This document shows positions 26,602 through 38,474 of a stretch of DNA of 64,000 nt, in pieces. The notes under the pieces were generated by a model, which had not been told where the DNA came from, did no database searches, and worked only from the letters and a program-made list of their open reading frames with translations. The stretch comes from Liolophura sinensis (taxonomy: Eukaryota > Mollusca > Polyplacophora > Chitonida > Chitonidae): positions 36,071,187 to 36,135,186 of the forward strand of contig NC_088301.1 in NCBI RefSeq assembly GCF_032854445.1. Reading direction: 5' to 3'. How positions within the stretch are numbered: position 1 is the first letter of the stretch; every line of letters begins with the position of its first letter. The translations under genes were made by a program, and so were the position numbers.

Positions 26602-26725
26602 TTCATTGTGAAAGAACTGCATTTACCATTTAATCGTAGTCTCAACAGGAAATTCTGTGGAGGTTCATTGTGAAAGAACTGCATTTGCCATTTAATCGTA
26701 GTCTCAACAGGAAGTTCTGTGGAGG
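26602..26725. repeat. 62-bp tandem duplication
   Basis: The unit begins TTCATTGTGAAAGAACTGCA and contains TTTAATCGTAGTCTCAACAG. It is present twice in direct succession (26602-26663 and 26664-26725) with only about two substitutions, so the duplication is recent. It lies upstream of the likely RCC1 polyadenylation signal. Confidence 0.9.
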
Positions 26726-27118
26726 TTCTTTTTATTTTTATCTCTTTTATGTGTGCAAATAGCGTAATAAAACGCTAGTATTATCCACATCCTGGTTTTG
26801 TTAATTCTTGAAAGGATATCGCTTCCCTCGTATCATTTCGATGTCTGGTGTGTGTGTGACCTATTCTCGGATATGTTTCTTGTTATGTGAAATCAAACTT
26901 CTCTGTGAGATTTTTTTTCAAAATCGTGGACCGACACGCGTCTCGCTCTAAATTGATTTCGCCTTGTAGGAATTTCACACTGTTACCGTCCAAACTTGGC
27001 ATTCTTCGCTTTCCAAATTAACGGCGTAGTCGAGCCGATACGGATTTATATCAGTTCAGCAATACTGAATACATGGGAGTAAGCAAGGTAGTGTCTTCTA
27101 ATGGTGGCATCCAGGCGT

Positions 27119-27215
27119 ATGTAAGGTCTTCCAGCAGGGTGTGGATGTTTCATCCGAACTTTTCCAGGTACCCCCACCATAATATTGGCCGCCGTCCTAT
27201 GAGATATTCTTAAAG
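27119..27215 (+). repeat. SINE family 1, degraded fragment
   Basis: CCCCCACCATAATATTGGCC, GCCGTCCTATGAG and ATATTCTT follow the order of family 1, preceded by AAGGTCTTCCAGCAG. The ends are eroded. Confidence 0.7.
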
Positions 27216-27897
27216 TTCTACCTCAGTCCTAAGAGATACCAGGTTGAAATATTAAAGATATGAAGGATACCCCATGGCATATATAGGTAGCATTATGGTT
27301 CAAATAAAAAATTTACCCCGGATAACGCTATTTAACTCCAATAAGTGAAGTCCTGAAGAAAAAGCTTCGGCTGTTAAGGAAAATTTTCGTGACGTGAAGT
27401 AGTAGTAATCGTTCTGTGACGATTAATCATGCGGATATGACGTCACGTAAGGCAGTTACGCTGGAATGACATCATGTGCGTTTGAAAGTACCTCGGTTGT
27501 TGCTATATCATTGATGGGTGACTTCAAATCTTGCATGACGTCACACCAGGCAAAATTGGAAATGGCTGAAAACTTGTTTGCGTATTATCCCTCCAGAACT
27601 AACAACTGCTTTAATACAATGTGTTTTTTCTACAATTTAAGAAAGCAATTCCGACAATCTCGATCCTTATCATTTAAGCTTGCCTTTAAGACATACATTT
27701 CTTAACACTAAAGCAGCTTTAAGACACCAAACAGCTAAATATTCCAGATTTCCTGTGCTTATGTCCGTGTGCCAGGTCTTTGTGTACTTTACCCACATCC
27801 CGGTGTCGTGTACGTGTTACGCAATATATTCCGGGGTCAGACACGACTCTGGGATTGCCCCCGGCAACTAGATCATGACCAGTGCAGTATTGCCTTC

Positions 27898-28096
27898 GAA
27901 TTCTGGTCTCCATCACGAAGCAGTTTGAGACAGACCCAATCTGAAATTGTAGAATAATTCCTGATATTAATTTTCAACTTCAGCACTAAATTTCCATTTT
28001 GTCATAAAAGTATGACATGATTTAATATTCGTTAGCTTCGTGATCCTTATCTGGACCCGAAGGAGGTTTCTCTGGTACATGTGCCTGGCGAGTGGT
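27898..28096 (+). repeat. direct repeat copy 1 flanking a transposase relic
   Basis: It shares blocks in order with 30456-30716: GAATTCTGG, ATCACGAAGCAG, ATTAATTTTCAACTT, GCACTAAATTT, TTTTGTC, AAAAGTA, CGTGATCCT, GGAGGTTT and GGTACATGTGCCTGGC. Internally ATCACGAAGC near the left end and GCTTCGTGAT near the right end are inverted. Each copy therefore looks like a small MITE with its own terminal inverted repeats. Confidence 0.75.
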
Positions 28097-29336
28097 GTCT
28101 TTTTGCCGTAGTAACCTTTTGTACAGAAGTTTTTTCCGTCCCTCCATATTCACGGCGTTGTCGCAAAACCGCTCATTTAACTATTTCTTGTTTGATATTT
28201 AGGGGCTGCATTGATCAAATTTCTGGTTTCTGTACGGGAACCAGCTGGAAAACGCAATTTAAGATGTGGTCGCAGTAGAAGTTAAACAGTCTGCGATGAA
28301 GACCTGAAATGGGTTCATATTTATCTGGAGTCGATCAAATGTATGATTTCCAACGGACTGGAAAACACCGTATATGTACAGTGCTACAGATAAGGGGCGT
28401 ACAGGCGTATAAGCTGAAAATATTAGATAATACGCTTCTAAAATTAAAGCAGAGCGTAGGCCTACTGTATACGCCGGAAGATTTGTTTACTCCTAAGTTC
28501 CCGACAGCTACCGTACATGCGAGATTTAAAGCCGATCAAAAGTAAATCTCCACAGCGAACCATATGTTCAATGTTCTCCATGTGTTAGTTTTCAGACAAT
28601 GTAGGCTCTAACAAAAGCTTTGCCGTAAACCCACATCCGTGGAGAATGCCTACGGTGATATTTGTCTTTGTGACATTCTCGAGTGATTGCCATGAATATG
28701 ATGTAGTAAAGGGTTTAAAATGGTCTTTTTGGTTACTATAGGACTACTGCACAAAATTATCCTAATATCGCTTTCAAATGTCTGATTTCAATTCCCCATG
28801 GCTCGTCCAGTAAAGCCTGCAATATTATTGCATCATGGAGGGTCCAGTTTTTGACATATAGGCCTACATGTATACAAGAGAAAAGCTAATGCAATGGAAT
28901 AAAAAAATATCATGAGAACAGCTAGCAACATATGCACAAAAACACATCAGATTTATGCTATATACTGCCAATAATTAAAACACAAAATAATTAATTCTTG
29001 TCTTCTAGTATTCATTTGGATTTAGCCTAAGGCCCTAGTGCCAAAATTTGTGATAAAATTGAACTATAAGTTTTCGGATTCCCAGATTATGGCACATTTT
29101 TTTCTATATATTATGATGAAATGAAACAAAATTTAGCTATATTGGAATGATTTCAATTTGCCAATATGAAGCTCTGGAACTGGATATGGGAGATTGTAGG
29201 TTGGATTGTCCAATATTTTACGAGTTTTTAGATGTCTCAAATATAACACGAAGAAAGTGAGTGTTCTATAAACTTAAATGTTACTGTTCAGATGATATCA
29301 CCCTTTTTATTCTATTGTGTTTTACATCACAGAAAA
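28097..29336. other. unassigned DNA 5' of the transposase relic
   Basis: Lies between the first direct repeat and the start of transposase similarity. Two frames of 65 and 78 codons (28081-28545) are not recognisable. It could be the 5' untranslated part of the same transposon. Confidence 0.35.
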
Positions 29337-30400
29337 TGTCGAGAAGGCTGAATTATTCGGCTGAGAATATGCAACTGGCCCTGGTGACTGTGAGGAATGG
29401 TGCAAGCCAGCGAGCAGCTAGCAGGATGTCCAAAGTTGAATTTCCGCGGAAAAAGACAGATGTCATGAATAAAAGTTGTGAAGGATGACGGGCGGAAAGC
29501 TCCATTCAGGGATGACAGGCCCGGAGAAACGTGGTTTAAGCCATTCATGAGAAGACATCCCCAGCTATCACCCAGAACAGATGACCGTTAATAAGGCGAG
29601 AGCAGGACTAACCATGGAAAACTGAAAAAAATGGTTTGCAGGCATTCATGAGAAGACATCCTCAGATGTCACACAGAACAGCTGACACCGTTAATAAGGC
29701 GACGGTTCCAGCTTTATTAATACAGACTACACAAACTTTCAGATTTGTCCAAATCCTGGAACCAAGGGGCTGGAAAAAACGTGTGTGAAAACGCATCAGG
29801 TAAAGAGAAGGAAACTTACACTACTGGGTACCTTCAACGCTAATGGTCAATCACCCAAGGAGATGATAGTTTATCCCTACACACGAACACAAAAAGACCT
29901 TGTGCGTTCACTCCCGAATAGCTGGACAGTAGGCTTGTCAGATTCTGGGTGGATGAAATCCGAAACCTTTTAGGAGTATGTTGCAAATGTGTTACACCCA
30001 TGGCTGCTAGAGCATTGTGTTGAACTCCCTATACTTTTTATTGTGGACGGCCACAAAACACACCTAATGTCCTTACCTACCACCTGAGCGAGTTCTGTTC
30101 CCAGCATGGAATTATCCTGTATTGTCTCTTCCCTAGCTAATGCAGCACATATCCTACAGCCGGCTGATGTTTCCGTGTTCCGACCGCTAAAGCTTCAGTG
30201 GAAAAAGCACGTTAGGACATGGCAGATTGAACATCCACGGAAGGCTCTTTCATGAAAAGACTTTGCCCCACTTTTAGACAAACCTCTGAACTCTGTTTCC
30301 ATAGAAGCTATTGCAAATGGATTTAAGGCATGCGGGTTATTCCCCTTCAACCCTGTGCAGTGAACTACTCAAAATGTTGAGTCGAAAACCACAGAGAACT
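29337..30400 (+). pseudogene. decayed CENP-B/pogo-type DDE transposase
   Basis: Remains of a transposase of the Tc1/mariner-pogo group with a CENP-B-like architecture (Pfam DDE_1 type; jerky/Tigger relatives). From 29337 a helix-turn-helix start reads MSRRLNYSAENMQLAL with NGASQRAASR. In another frame from about 29476 comes FRDDRPGETWF then FMRRHPQLSPRT, the CENP-B-type DNA-binding part. From about 29800 the catalytic part shows GTFNANGQSPKEMIVYP, SGWMKSETF, ILFIVDGHKTHL (second Asp), ILQPADVSVFRPLK (third Asp region) and FKACGLFPFNP at the C-terminal end. The expected first-Asp segment is lost. There are at least two frame changes, stops at about 29971 and 30086, and a partial internal duplication. 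It cannot make an active enzyme. Confidence 0.85.
29541..29705. repeat. internal duplication in the transposase relic
   Basis: CATTCATGAGAAGACATCC followed by CAGAACAG and GTTAATAAGGCGA occurs near 29542-29598 and again about 103 bp later near 29643-29703. It duplicates the FMRRHP-coding segment and helps disable the frame. Confidence 0.8.
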
Positions 30401-30455
30401 CCGTCCATTAACTTTCAGCGACTTGGGGCTTGCATCAGAAACACACCGGGAACTA

Positions 30456-30716
30456 GAATTCTGGCCTCGATCACGAAGCAGCTTTAGACAAAGTCAGACC
30501 CAACCTTAAATTGTGGTACAATTCTTGATATTAATTTTCAACTTAAGCACTAAATTTAAATTTTGTCCTAAAAGTACAAGACACGACTTAGTATTAAAAT
30601 ATAAATTTATATACGGTAAGTAACAATTTTAGAGCTGTGATTTAAGTCTGACAGCTCCGTGATCCTGGTCTGGTCCGGACGGAGGTTTGCCGGGTACATG
30701 TGCCTGGCAAGGTGGT
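30456..30716 (+). repeat. direct repeat copy 2 flanking the transposase relic
   Basis: Same orientation as 27898-28096 but longer, with about 60 extra AT-rich bases in the middle. It has GATCACGAAGC near its left end and an inverted partner GCTCCGTGATC near 30651-30661. Together with copy 1 it brackets about 2.4 kb including the transposase relic. Confidence 0.75.
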
Positions 30717-31467
30717 TTGCTGTCTCCATAGCATAAATTTGCATCCACATGGCAACCCGAAAGTTTATGGGAACGAGAAGATGACACCTCGCCGTACAAC
30801 GTTTATAATTGAATCTTCTGAATCCATGTTAAGGTGTAAATGTTTCAGTACTTCTGGTATTGAATTTAACTTTTGCATTCCTTTGTCTCCTATCTGTTTG
30901 GTAGCATTACTTCCCAATTTATGTAGTAAAATGCAGTAAAATTATTCCAGCGATGTGTATAAACCGCTCAGACTATATATGGATTGCTTTCTCTAACATC
31001 TTAGAAGCCACCTCTTTGGGGAAAAAATTTAAAGGAAATAGTTGATACAGTTCTTGAAGCATAAAAAGTAACAATGCAACCGTATCTCTTTATGATTTAA
31101 TGGTAATTGTGCAAAGCTATAGGCCTATGCCTTTTATAATAATTTATAATATCAAACCTAACCCTTCTCTGACGTTCCATACCTCTTGCCGTTAGATCCA
31201 CTTGTGACTTACTTACTGTATGGCTTATAATTTTACTTGAATGTAACGAACATACAGGTACCGTACATGTAACCATGAAATAAAGTTTATCCAATGCATA
31301 CAATAGTGACGATGCTGGCAAAGACACAAAAAAGAGGGGCTGTTAAAAATGTATGTCATTAGCTCTAGTTGTGCAGTGCTTTTACTTCTTTTCCCTGATT
31401 TGATCATTAATCGTTTGTTTGATGGTCAAACGAATATGTATGCGACATAGATTGCTTTTCCAATCCT

Positions 31468-31536
31468 ACCCCCCCCCACCCCCCCCACCCCCCCCCCCCC
31501 CCCCCCATCCACACACACACACACACACACACACCC
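31468..31536. repeat. poly-C tract followed by (CA)n
   Basis: About 40 bases of almost pure C are followed by a CA dinucleotide run. The proline/histidine/threonine frame across it is an artefact. Confidence 0.95.
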
Positions 31537-34047
31537 CACTCTCGAAAAATTTTTCCAGGCTAAATTACATTAACTTTTACTCTCTTACTCACAGTCGCCG
31601 GGACATCAAAATCTTGCGGGATCTTGACAGAAAAGAACCTTAAAAGTCATGCATTATATTTTTCGCAAAAGTTGTCTCTTGTTATTTAATGTAGATTGTC
31701 GAGGTTTTCTTTGTGTAAGTAATTCATTTATTATTTTTGTATAACTGTTCATAGCATAATGTTGTACGGAAATCTGTCTCTCTTTTTTGGAACGTTGTAA
31801 CGTCATTAGTGGTTCCTGTCATTCATGATTTTACACATGTATGGCTATCAGTGTTTATGACGTCGTTGATGGTTAACTGAATCAACCAGGACAACTTTGA
31901 AGTCCTGAAATCCATTGGGGAGATGACAAGGTGATTTGGGAAATATAGATTATCCAGGTTTGTGCGGTATGTTTCTGGCGAACATCTGTGGATAGTGCTA
32001 TATGAGATGTCAGTCTGGTGACTTTCGCCAAGATTGGGCAAATTGCGATTCAACTTTGCGGTACGATGGGGATTTTTGAGCGACCTGGCGTAAGTCGAGG
32101 GAACCCAGACACCGTCAGATGTGTGTGCCGTTAGGCCCTTGTAATCGTGACGTCATAATGGAATAATGGTACGATGTATAGTCATACGATGAAGAAGGTG
32201 AGGCCTGTATAGTCATCACATGCAAGAGGAATCAGTCCAAGATGTGTTCATAAATTACATGTTCTACAGAATGTCATGAAGAATGTATGGTGGAGGTTAG
32301 TGTCTTCTGCGATACGATTATGAATCAGAATGTCTATAAAGACTGACCAATAACAACCAAGACAGTATAACCAGAGGATATTTGTGTTACATATTAATTT
32401 CAAATTTCAGATTAATCTGATAGAATGATAACAAATAAAGACACTGTCAACTTTAATGTCAGGTGAAAAAGGAGCAAATGAGGTATATATTGTGTAAGTT
32501 TGGTTGGTCTATACTTTTTAGTATTGTTCGTAAGAGCCAGTAGGCGATACGACGGCGATTCGATTCTAGTGCCCTCTGGAGTCAAATGGTGTCAACTTTC
32601 GTGTTGATTAAATTAGATTAAAGGGGTGTGTATTGTTTAAGAGATATATGGATCACTTGGTTTTCATTTCTTAATATATAGTATATGGAGTGGCATAACA
32701 TATAGAACTACAAAGAAGCTTATCAGCTCTCTCCTTGGGGCGTAAAGACGGCTAGAAACTTTAGTCTCAGCGGTCAGTCCGAAAATTAATTAGCCTGCTG
32801 TGGCGATGTCAGCGTTGATAGCTGTCAAAACAGTTTTGTAGGGAAAGGAGCCCGAACTGGGGTCGATGGGCTAGAATTAATAGCCTATAATATATAGAAA
32901 TATTTCTACATATCCAGCTGAGTTTATTCAGACTGGCTCGTCCCGTGTGCCCAGTATGTCCATCAATGACGTCATGTCCGAATATTTCCTACCATAGGCG
33001 AAAAATATGTATACCATAGAGGGGTTATTAATTAAAGTAAAATATGCCTCAAAAAAAAGAAGAAGAAAATTTAGACTCTAGATCTCTTGGCATTGCACGT
33101 CTGAGTAAGTAGGCGAAGTAGGCGTTTGTCTGGAGTCAGATGATCTAACACAATGGCGACTGATGAAAGAGGATCAAAAAAGGTGTATAGTTAATTTTAC
33201 TTTTCGTATATTTTATAGAATATGAGACAACTGGATATTGAAATGTGGAAAAGTAATAACTGGTCCTTTGGAATCTCCTCCCGCTAACTTTTCCTGAACT
33301 GGATATAGAACTGTAGCAGCGGAGTAGTGGACACGTTTTTCCTGTAAACGTGATACATACATTCATGTTAACACAGAAAATATACCAGACAGCCCGACAG
33401 TTTACTCTATGCGAACAAACTTTCAACAACGCATATCGCCCGGCTGCATTCAGCTGTATTAAATACACCGTTTAAGGTCTAGACCCCTTGAAAATAGGCT
33501 ATTGCACACATATGTACCTATTATTACGTAAATCAGTCACATAATCTACTAAGTAAGATATCCATGAGATCTGGGATAACTGAATGTTAACTGAATGTTA
33601 ACATCGGACATACAGGTGTTTGCATCCCAAGAGGGCTTTTTAAAGGGCAATCGCCTCTGCATTGTATACGTATACGCAAGCGAGGCTTGCATGACAAAAG
33701 ATAAATCTGACTTCAGGATGTGAATACCGGTATATCTGCAACCTATATATAGCTAAGCACACAGTAACGCAAGAGACGAAGGTTGTGTGTGTAATGGCGT
33801 ACTTGTAACAAGGTACGAGATTTGGTATTTACGGTACATGCAGTTGTGTGCACTGTGCGTAGAGCTTGTTATTTTCACCTCCGCAGAACGTGTGCCTGGA
33901 TTAGCAAGGTTACTGGTTCACTTGGAACGTTGTTATATGTTTATGACTCCAGTTACTTCACATGCTTAATCTCATGGTGGCTGTACTATGTAAGTAGACG
34001 TTACGGAGTCGAAAATGCTGTTAAATTACATGATTAATTCTTTCTTG

Positions 34048-34147
<100 letters not shown>

Positions 34148-35971
34148 TATGTCTATAGGCCTATAATCTTTATAGGATATCCTTGTGTAAAGTTGCACCA
34201 AAAGGAGAATTACTAGCAACTGTATACATGTATATGTAAGCGTATCAAAATTATATTCTTTTGCAATGAAATGTGCGCATGTACATGATTATAATTGACT
34301 GATAAAAAAGCACTCGGATTAAATGGGATATAGGGCAATTATACTATTACTGGGTATATTGTGACTGGGTGCCTTATGTCCTATGCATTGCGTTCCAGTG
34401 AGTTTGTACTTAATATACCGGCATTATGGGACCAATTGGTTATGGTCCCAAATCGACCTTAAATCTCTATCAATCAATCGATAGGCCTATTATGAACTTG
34501 TATGCGTATGCATATACATGGTTTGTCTGGGTGATTTAGTGGTTCCATTTATATACAATTTCATGTGAACTAACACTATTGCAGTGGAAAACATAGACTA
34601 CAAATGGATGAGAATTAATACAATCCATGAATGAAAATCGGTCATTCATCAAATATATGTTTATTAACCTGTACAATTTTCACAAAAGGGAGATAACTAC
34701 TGCCAAATACTATACGCTACCCATGGCATCATAGAACAAACTTGTTTTATTTTAACATGTGCCCATTGTTACGTCTTGCAATACTAATCACATTGCAAAA
34801 ACTAAATCATAGGTTTAGATCGGTCGATATACATGTGAAAGTATACGTGTAGAGCCTAATTTAGCAATTCATCAGAAGTGCAACAAATAGCCCTATAGCT
34901 ATAGAGTGAAGGTGACAATCTGTGACAACACTAGTATAAACCTGTTTGTATACATGCCAATATAAATCCAAATACTCAAGCATGTGCACCGTTCCATTTC
35001 ACATGCACAAGCTCAGGCAAACTGCTTCATGCAACTGTACATTGTCAAATGTTGTTTATCAGTGAACCGTGAAGTAATGCGGATGCCTATTCACCGCCTT
35101 TAACATGCCTTGGCAGCGTGGACGGGTCATAACGCTAACCTAGGTGTAGATCAAATGCGCGAGGAAGGTGAAGGTTCAATAAACATGTACATGAAAGTCT
35201 GGTATATTACCACAGTAGATATATAGCTACGCTCCTTCCCTATACATATTGCCGTCCAATGTAAGGGTGGAGGAACGTAACATATACGAGTAGATTAAAT
35301 CCATGTACTGCTCTGTTCTATCGTCGCATCTTGTATATGTAATCCGGTCAACACGTGTTGATTTAAGTAACAAGCTTTCCACTAATAGTCTCATTTTAAC
35401 AAGAACCGATTTCCACTTATAAATTCGACGGTAAGTAGTTTTTGCTCTGTCTATATGTAATTGGCGACATTTCTGATGTGCTATAGGAGTAAGCGCTGGG
35501 TAAATCTGAGAAAAGAACATGTGGAAATTTTCCTTTGTTTTATATATACACCACAGATTGCATACCCAAGAACCCTCAGGCAACGTTTATGCATTGTTGA
35601 CATATGCTTTGCATAACGTTTGTGTAAATACATGACCATCTATTAAATACATGTATATGACACATACATGTATATCGCTTCTCGCGTGATAATATTATAC
35701 CTTTCACGAGATATTAATGTTCAAAGCATTTTCAAGGAAAACAACATTTTGGGAAAGCGTCTGATTGAGTTAAAAAGACATTACAAAACACCATTTAAAA
35801 AGGGCCCCGTAGGTGTTTTCAATAGGTGTTTCCAACTGTCGAGTGACTAGTTTTATACCTCAACACACGATTTGTGTTATTGATGTAACCGTTACCTACA
35901 TACAGTCATATGTGTAAACTATCTTACACCAGTTTTATTTCTTTTGTTGAACAGATATCAGTGATCAGAAC

Positions 35972-37000
35972 ATGAAGGTTATGCAGGAGTCAGCCTTGCT
36001 TCATTATGCTAAAGTGTTCCTGGTCACCAAGAACCAGCCCACGCTCAGTCAAGATGAAGTTTCACTGGTGTTTCAAGAGCCGGGGATCAAATCGGGATAT
36101 CGAGTACCCAATAGGAGCTGGTGCTACTATCTTACAAGCATGTTTCATGTGAACAACGAAACCGTCAATATATGGTCTCACCTGATAGGTTGCATAATAA
36201 TGGCGTATCAGCTTTACTCTTACGCCTGTGAGCATGATTTTTGGACCGATGATCGCCGGCGGGTCGTCAATATCTTCAATATGTGCTGTGTTGTTTACAC
36301 GCTCCTTAGCGCTTTCGCCCACACCATTCACAGCAAATCAGACCACATCCATTACACCAGTTTTCAGATGGATTACGGAGGAGTTGGGTTGTACACATAC
36401 GCCACGGCGCTGGTTGGCTTTTATGTTTCATGCTCCGACGAAGTCTTTTATAGCAGTGTGGAGCCATTTTTTTTGCCCCTAAATACATTGTTGGCTTGGT
36501 TCTCTTGTTTTAGCTGCAGTCTTGGGAAATTATTCTATTCTCGCCCTTATCCTTTTAAGAGAAAATTGTGGAATCTCTTTTCCGTTGGAGGCCATGCGGT
36601 TCTGTGCTGTTTTGGATCTCTAAAGAGGTATTATAACTGTTTTCTAGACGATGAATGCAGCATGAGTTCCTTGCAGCACCATTCGGTTTATCCCATGTTC
36701 TTTTTTGCATCTATATTTTTCTTTTCCAGCCATCTACCCGAGAGATTGTTTCCTGGGAGATTTGATTTTGTGGGTCATGGGCATCAGCTTTTCCACGTCT
36801 TTATCGTAATAACGTCTTGTCTTCAGCTTTATGCTGCGGAATCAGACCTTAACCATCTCAACGTTAACTTTGTGCGTACCTGGCCCACATGGTTACACCT
36901 GATAATGTCGTTGGCTGCTCTTCTTATTCTAGACTTTTTAACCATATTGTTTTTAACCCCTTTTGTCAGACAAAGAATAGAAAAGGATAAGCAACATTAA
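35972..37000 (+). CDS. PAQR-family membrane progestin receptor (mPR alpha/beta/gamma-like)
   Basis: A 342-residue seven- or eight-helix membrane protein of the progestin and adipoQ receptor family, closest by eye to PAQR5/7/8 (human PAQR7 is 346 residues). These sit in the plasma membrane and mediate rapid progesterone signalling in vertebrates; the invertebrate ligand is unknown. Motifs in order: a QEPGIKSGYRVPNRSW entry segment (about residues 30-45), NNETVNIWSHLIG (about 57-69), FAHTIHSKS (His and Ser of the presumed metal site), DYGGVGLY, LPERLFPGRFDFVGHGHQLFHVF (the conserved GHxxxH pair) and a C-terminal hydrophobic helix with basic tail. The whole frame is one exon. An AG acceptor at 35953-35954, 17 bases before the ATG, implies a 5' leader exon; the frame stays open back to it, so a slightly longer start is possible. 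Confidence 0.92.
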   Translation: MKVMQESALLHYAKVFLVTKNQPTLSQDEVSLVFQEPGIKSGYRVPNRSWCYYLTSMFHVNNETVNIWSHLIGCIIMAYQLYSYACEHDFWTDDRRRVVNIFNMCCVVYTLLSAFAHTIHSKSDHIHYTSFQMDYGGVGLYTYATALVGFYVSCSDEVFYSSVEPFFLPLNTLLAWFSCFSCSLGKLFYSRPYPFKRKLWNLFSVGGHAVLCCFGSLKRYYNCFLDDECSMSSLQHHSVYPMFFFASIFFFSSHLPERLFPGRFDFVGHGHQLFHVFIVITSCLQLYAAESDLNHLNVNFVRTWPTWLHLIMSLAALLILDFLTILFLTPFVRQRIEKDKQH

Positions 37001-37890
37001 AGTCATCATGAGAAACCCAATTACAAGTATATCATAAGGCCTGACAGTAATATATTTTTGATTTATAGACATTTTAGTCCCGACACAATTATTTATTTTA
37101 TTTTTATATAAGAAGCCCATACATTCTTGGCATGCCTGTCCATATCTCGCACATTCACACGCAGGAAATAGAGACCACCGAGCTCTGCTGCTCGTTGCTG
37201 ATCATGTGCTTCAAACATCATATATCTGTAGACATTTTTCTCACTAATCTAGTACAACGGTCGCTTATCGAACATCCAACCCGAATTCATTTTATGGGCT
37301 ACTTTTTATATTCTATTATTTTGTGGACAACTTGTGTGAGTGTTTTCTACCTCATCCGAATTGCTTTGAAAAACTTGTATAGTTAGCACGGTATAAGACG
37401 AATAAATGTTTGCGTGATATTTTTTTAAAATATGAAAACTTGTTACGGTATGTGGAAGAATGTGTTTTCATCGCTCTTTCATCTGCCGGCATTTCACCTG
37501 TGTATACTAAAGCTGGAAAAGAAACACGTGGCAAAGAAATTAAGTTCACACTTTTGCAAAATATTTCTGAAATTCAAACAGGAGATTGACAAAGTTACCA
37601 GTTGGTTTATTAAAAAATTTACTGCCAACAGCGTAAGAGTTAATATATTCGTTCGTAAACATATTTTGTATGCATTTTTGTATGAAGCAAAAGATGAATC
37701 GGTTGACGGTTGGACAAACGTATAATTTCACCAAGCTGTTTGTGTGGACATTTCTTATAAAATAAACTTTGTAAGATTTGCTATCATTGTTTTGGACAAT
37801 GATATACCCTACAAATAAGCAGCTTGTACGGAAAATGGTTACCCCAAAAATGAAAAGTGGCCGCCTCAAAAACGGAAAATAAGTCATGTT
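37001..37890 (+). other. PAQR 3' UTR and downstream spacer
   Basis: AATAAA occurs at 37401-37406 and again at 37761-37766; the first gives a 3' UTR of about 0.4 kb. Open frames on either strand here match nothing I know. Confidence 0.5.
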
Positions 37891-38474
37891 TTAAAGGAGA
37901 AGAAAACTTAAAAAAAAATGACACTATAGGCTGAAAAGAGCACATTTTTTGTCTATCTGGTGGTTCCTACTGCATAATTTTGCGATTTTTCCTCGCCATA
38001 CACATAAGTCCTGAAAACGGCAAAGCTGGCATAAATCGCTGAGTCATTGGCGTCCTCCATCTTTAACACCCTGTAATTTATGCTGGGGGTGTGTTGCCTC
38101 TCAAGCAGTGAGAGTCGTTAAAACTGCCGGCTTGTTCGTGTAAACTCGGAACCTACGTCCAATATTCCGGTTTCCCGATCGTCAAGGGGAAAACGAACTG
38201 TAGGCCCTACTGTTCGCTAGCTTCTGGGAAGAAGAGTTCTACCGGAAATGTACGAACTGCACTCGGCGGTTTCCGACGGCAATTCTCCTCATAACACAGA
38301 AGACTTCAGGACTAGTTCTTAGGCAAAATGGAGTCGCCCACAAAGGCTTTTGGCGTTGACTTTATTTATAATTTATGAACTTGAGGTAGAATTTTTTTAT
38401 GGCATGCAACTGAGAGGAAATGCATACTCTTTTCATTGGTATTTGTTTGCTATTTACATTTTCTTCTCCTTTAA
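37891..38474 (-). mobile_element. MITE copy 2, TTAA-flanked, inverted relative to copy 1
   Basis: A 584-bp element starting TTAA-AGGAGAAGAAAACTT and ending TTTTCTTCTCCT-TTAA. Over most of its length it is the reverse complement of 8368-8796, but it carries about 155 bp more near 38215-38360. Both copies keep the same termini and TTAA flanks, so both are complete insertions of one family. Confidence 0.82.

Larger units (their letters stand above)
25685..27897 (+). other. RCC1 3' UTR and downstream spacer
   Basis: A canonical AATAAA at 26766-26771 is the first strong polyadenylation signal I see, implying a 3' UTR of about 1.1 kb. The UTR includes the 62-bp tandem duplication at 26602-26725. 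Past it lies a decayed SINE fragment near 27119-27215 and otherwise unassigned DNA. Confidence 0.5.

Noticed and set aside
27898-30716. LTR retrotransposon reading of the two direct repeats
   Set aside because: The enclosed protein relic is a DDE_1 transposase, not gag-pol, and the repeats lack TG...CA ends and a primer-binding site.
31419-31643. 74-codon proline/histidine/threonine-rich frame
   Set aside because: It is a translation of the poly-C and CA microsatellites with no homology.
36062-36488. Several frames overlapping the PAQR gene
   Set aside because: They are shadows of a strongly supported 342-residue protein.
37546-37887. 113-codon minus-strand frame downstream of PAQR
   Set aside because: No recognisable domain; it overlaps the likely PAQR 3' flank, and composition looks like AT-rich spacer.
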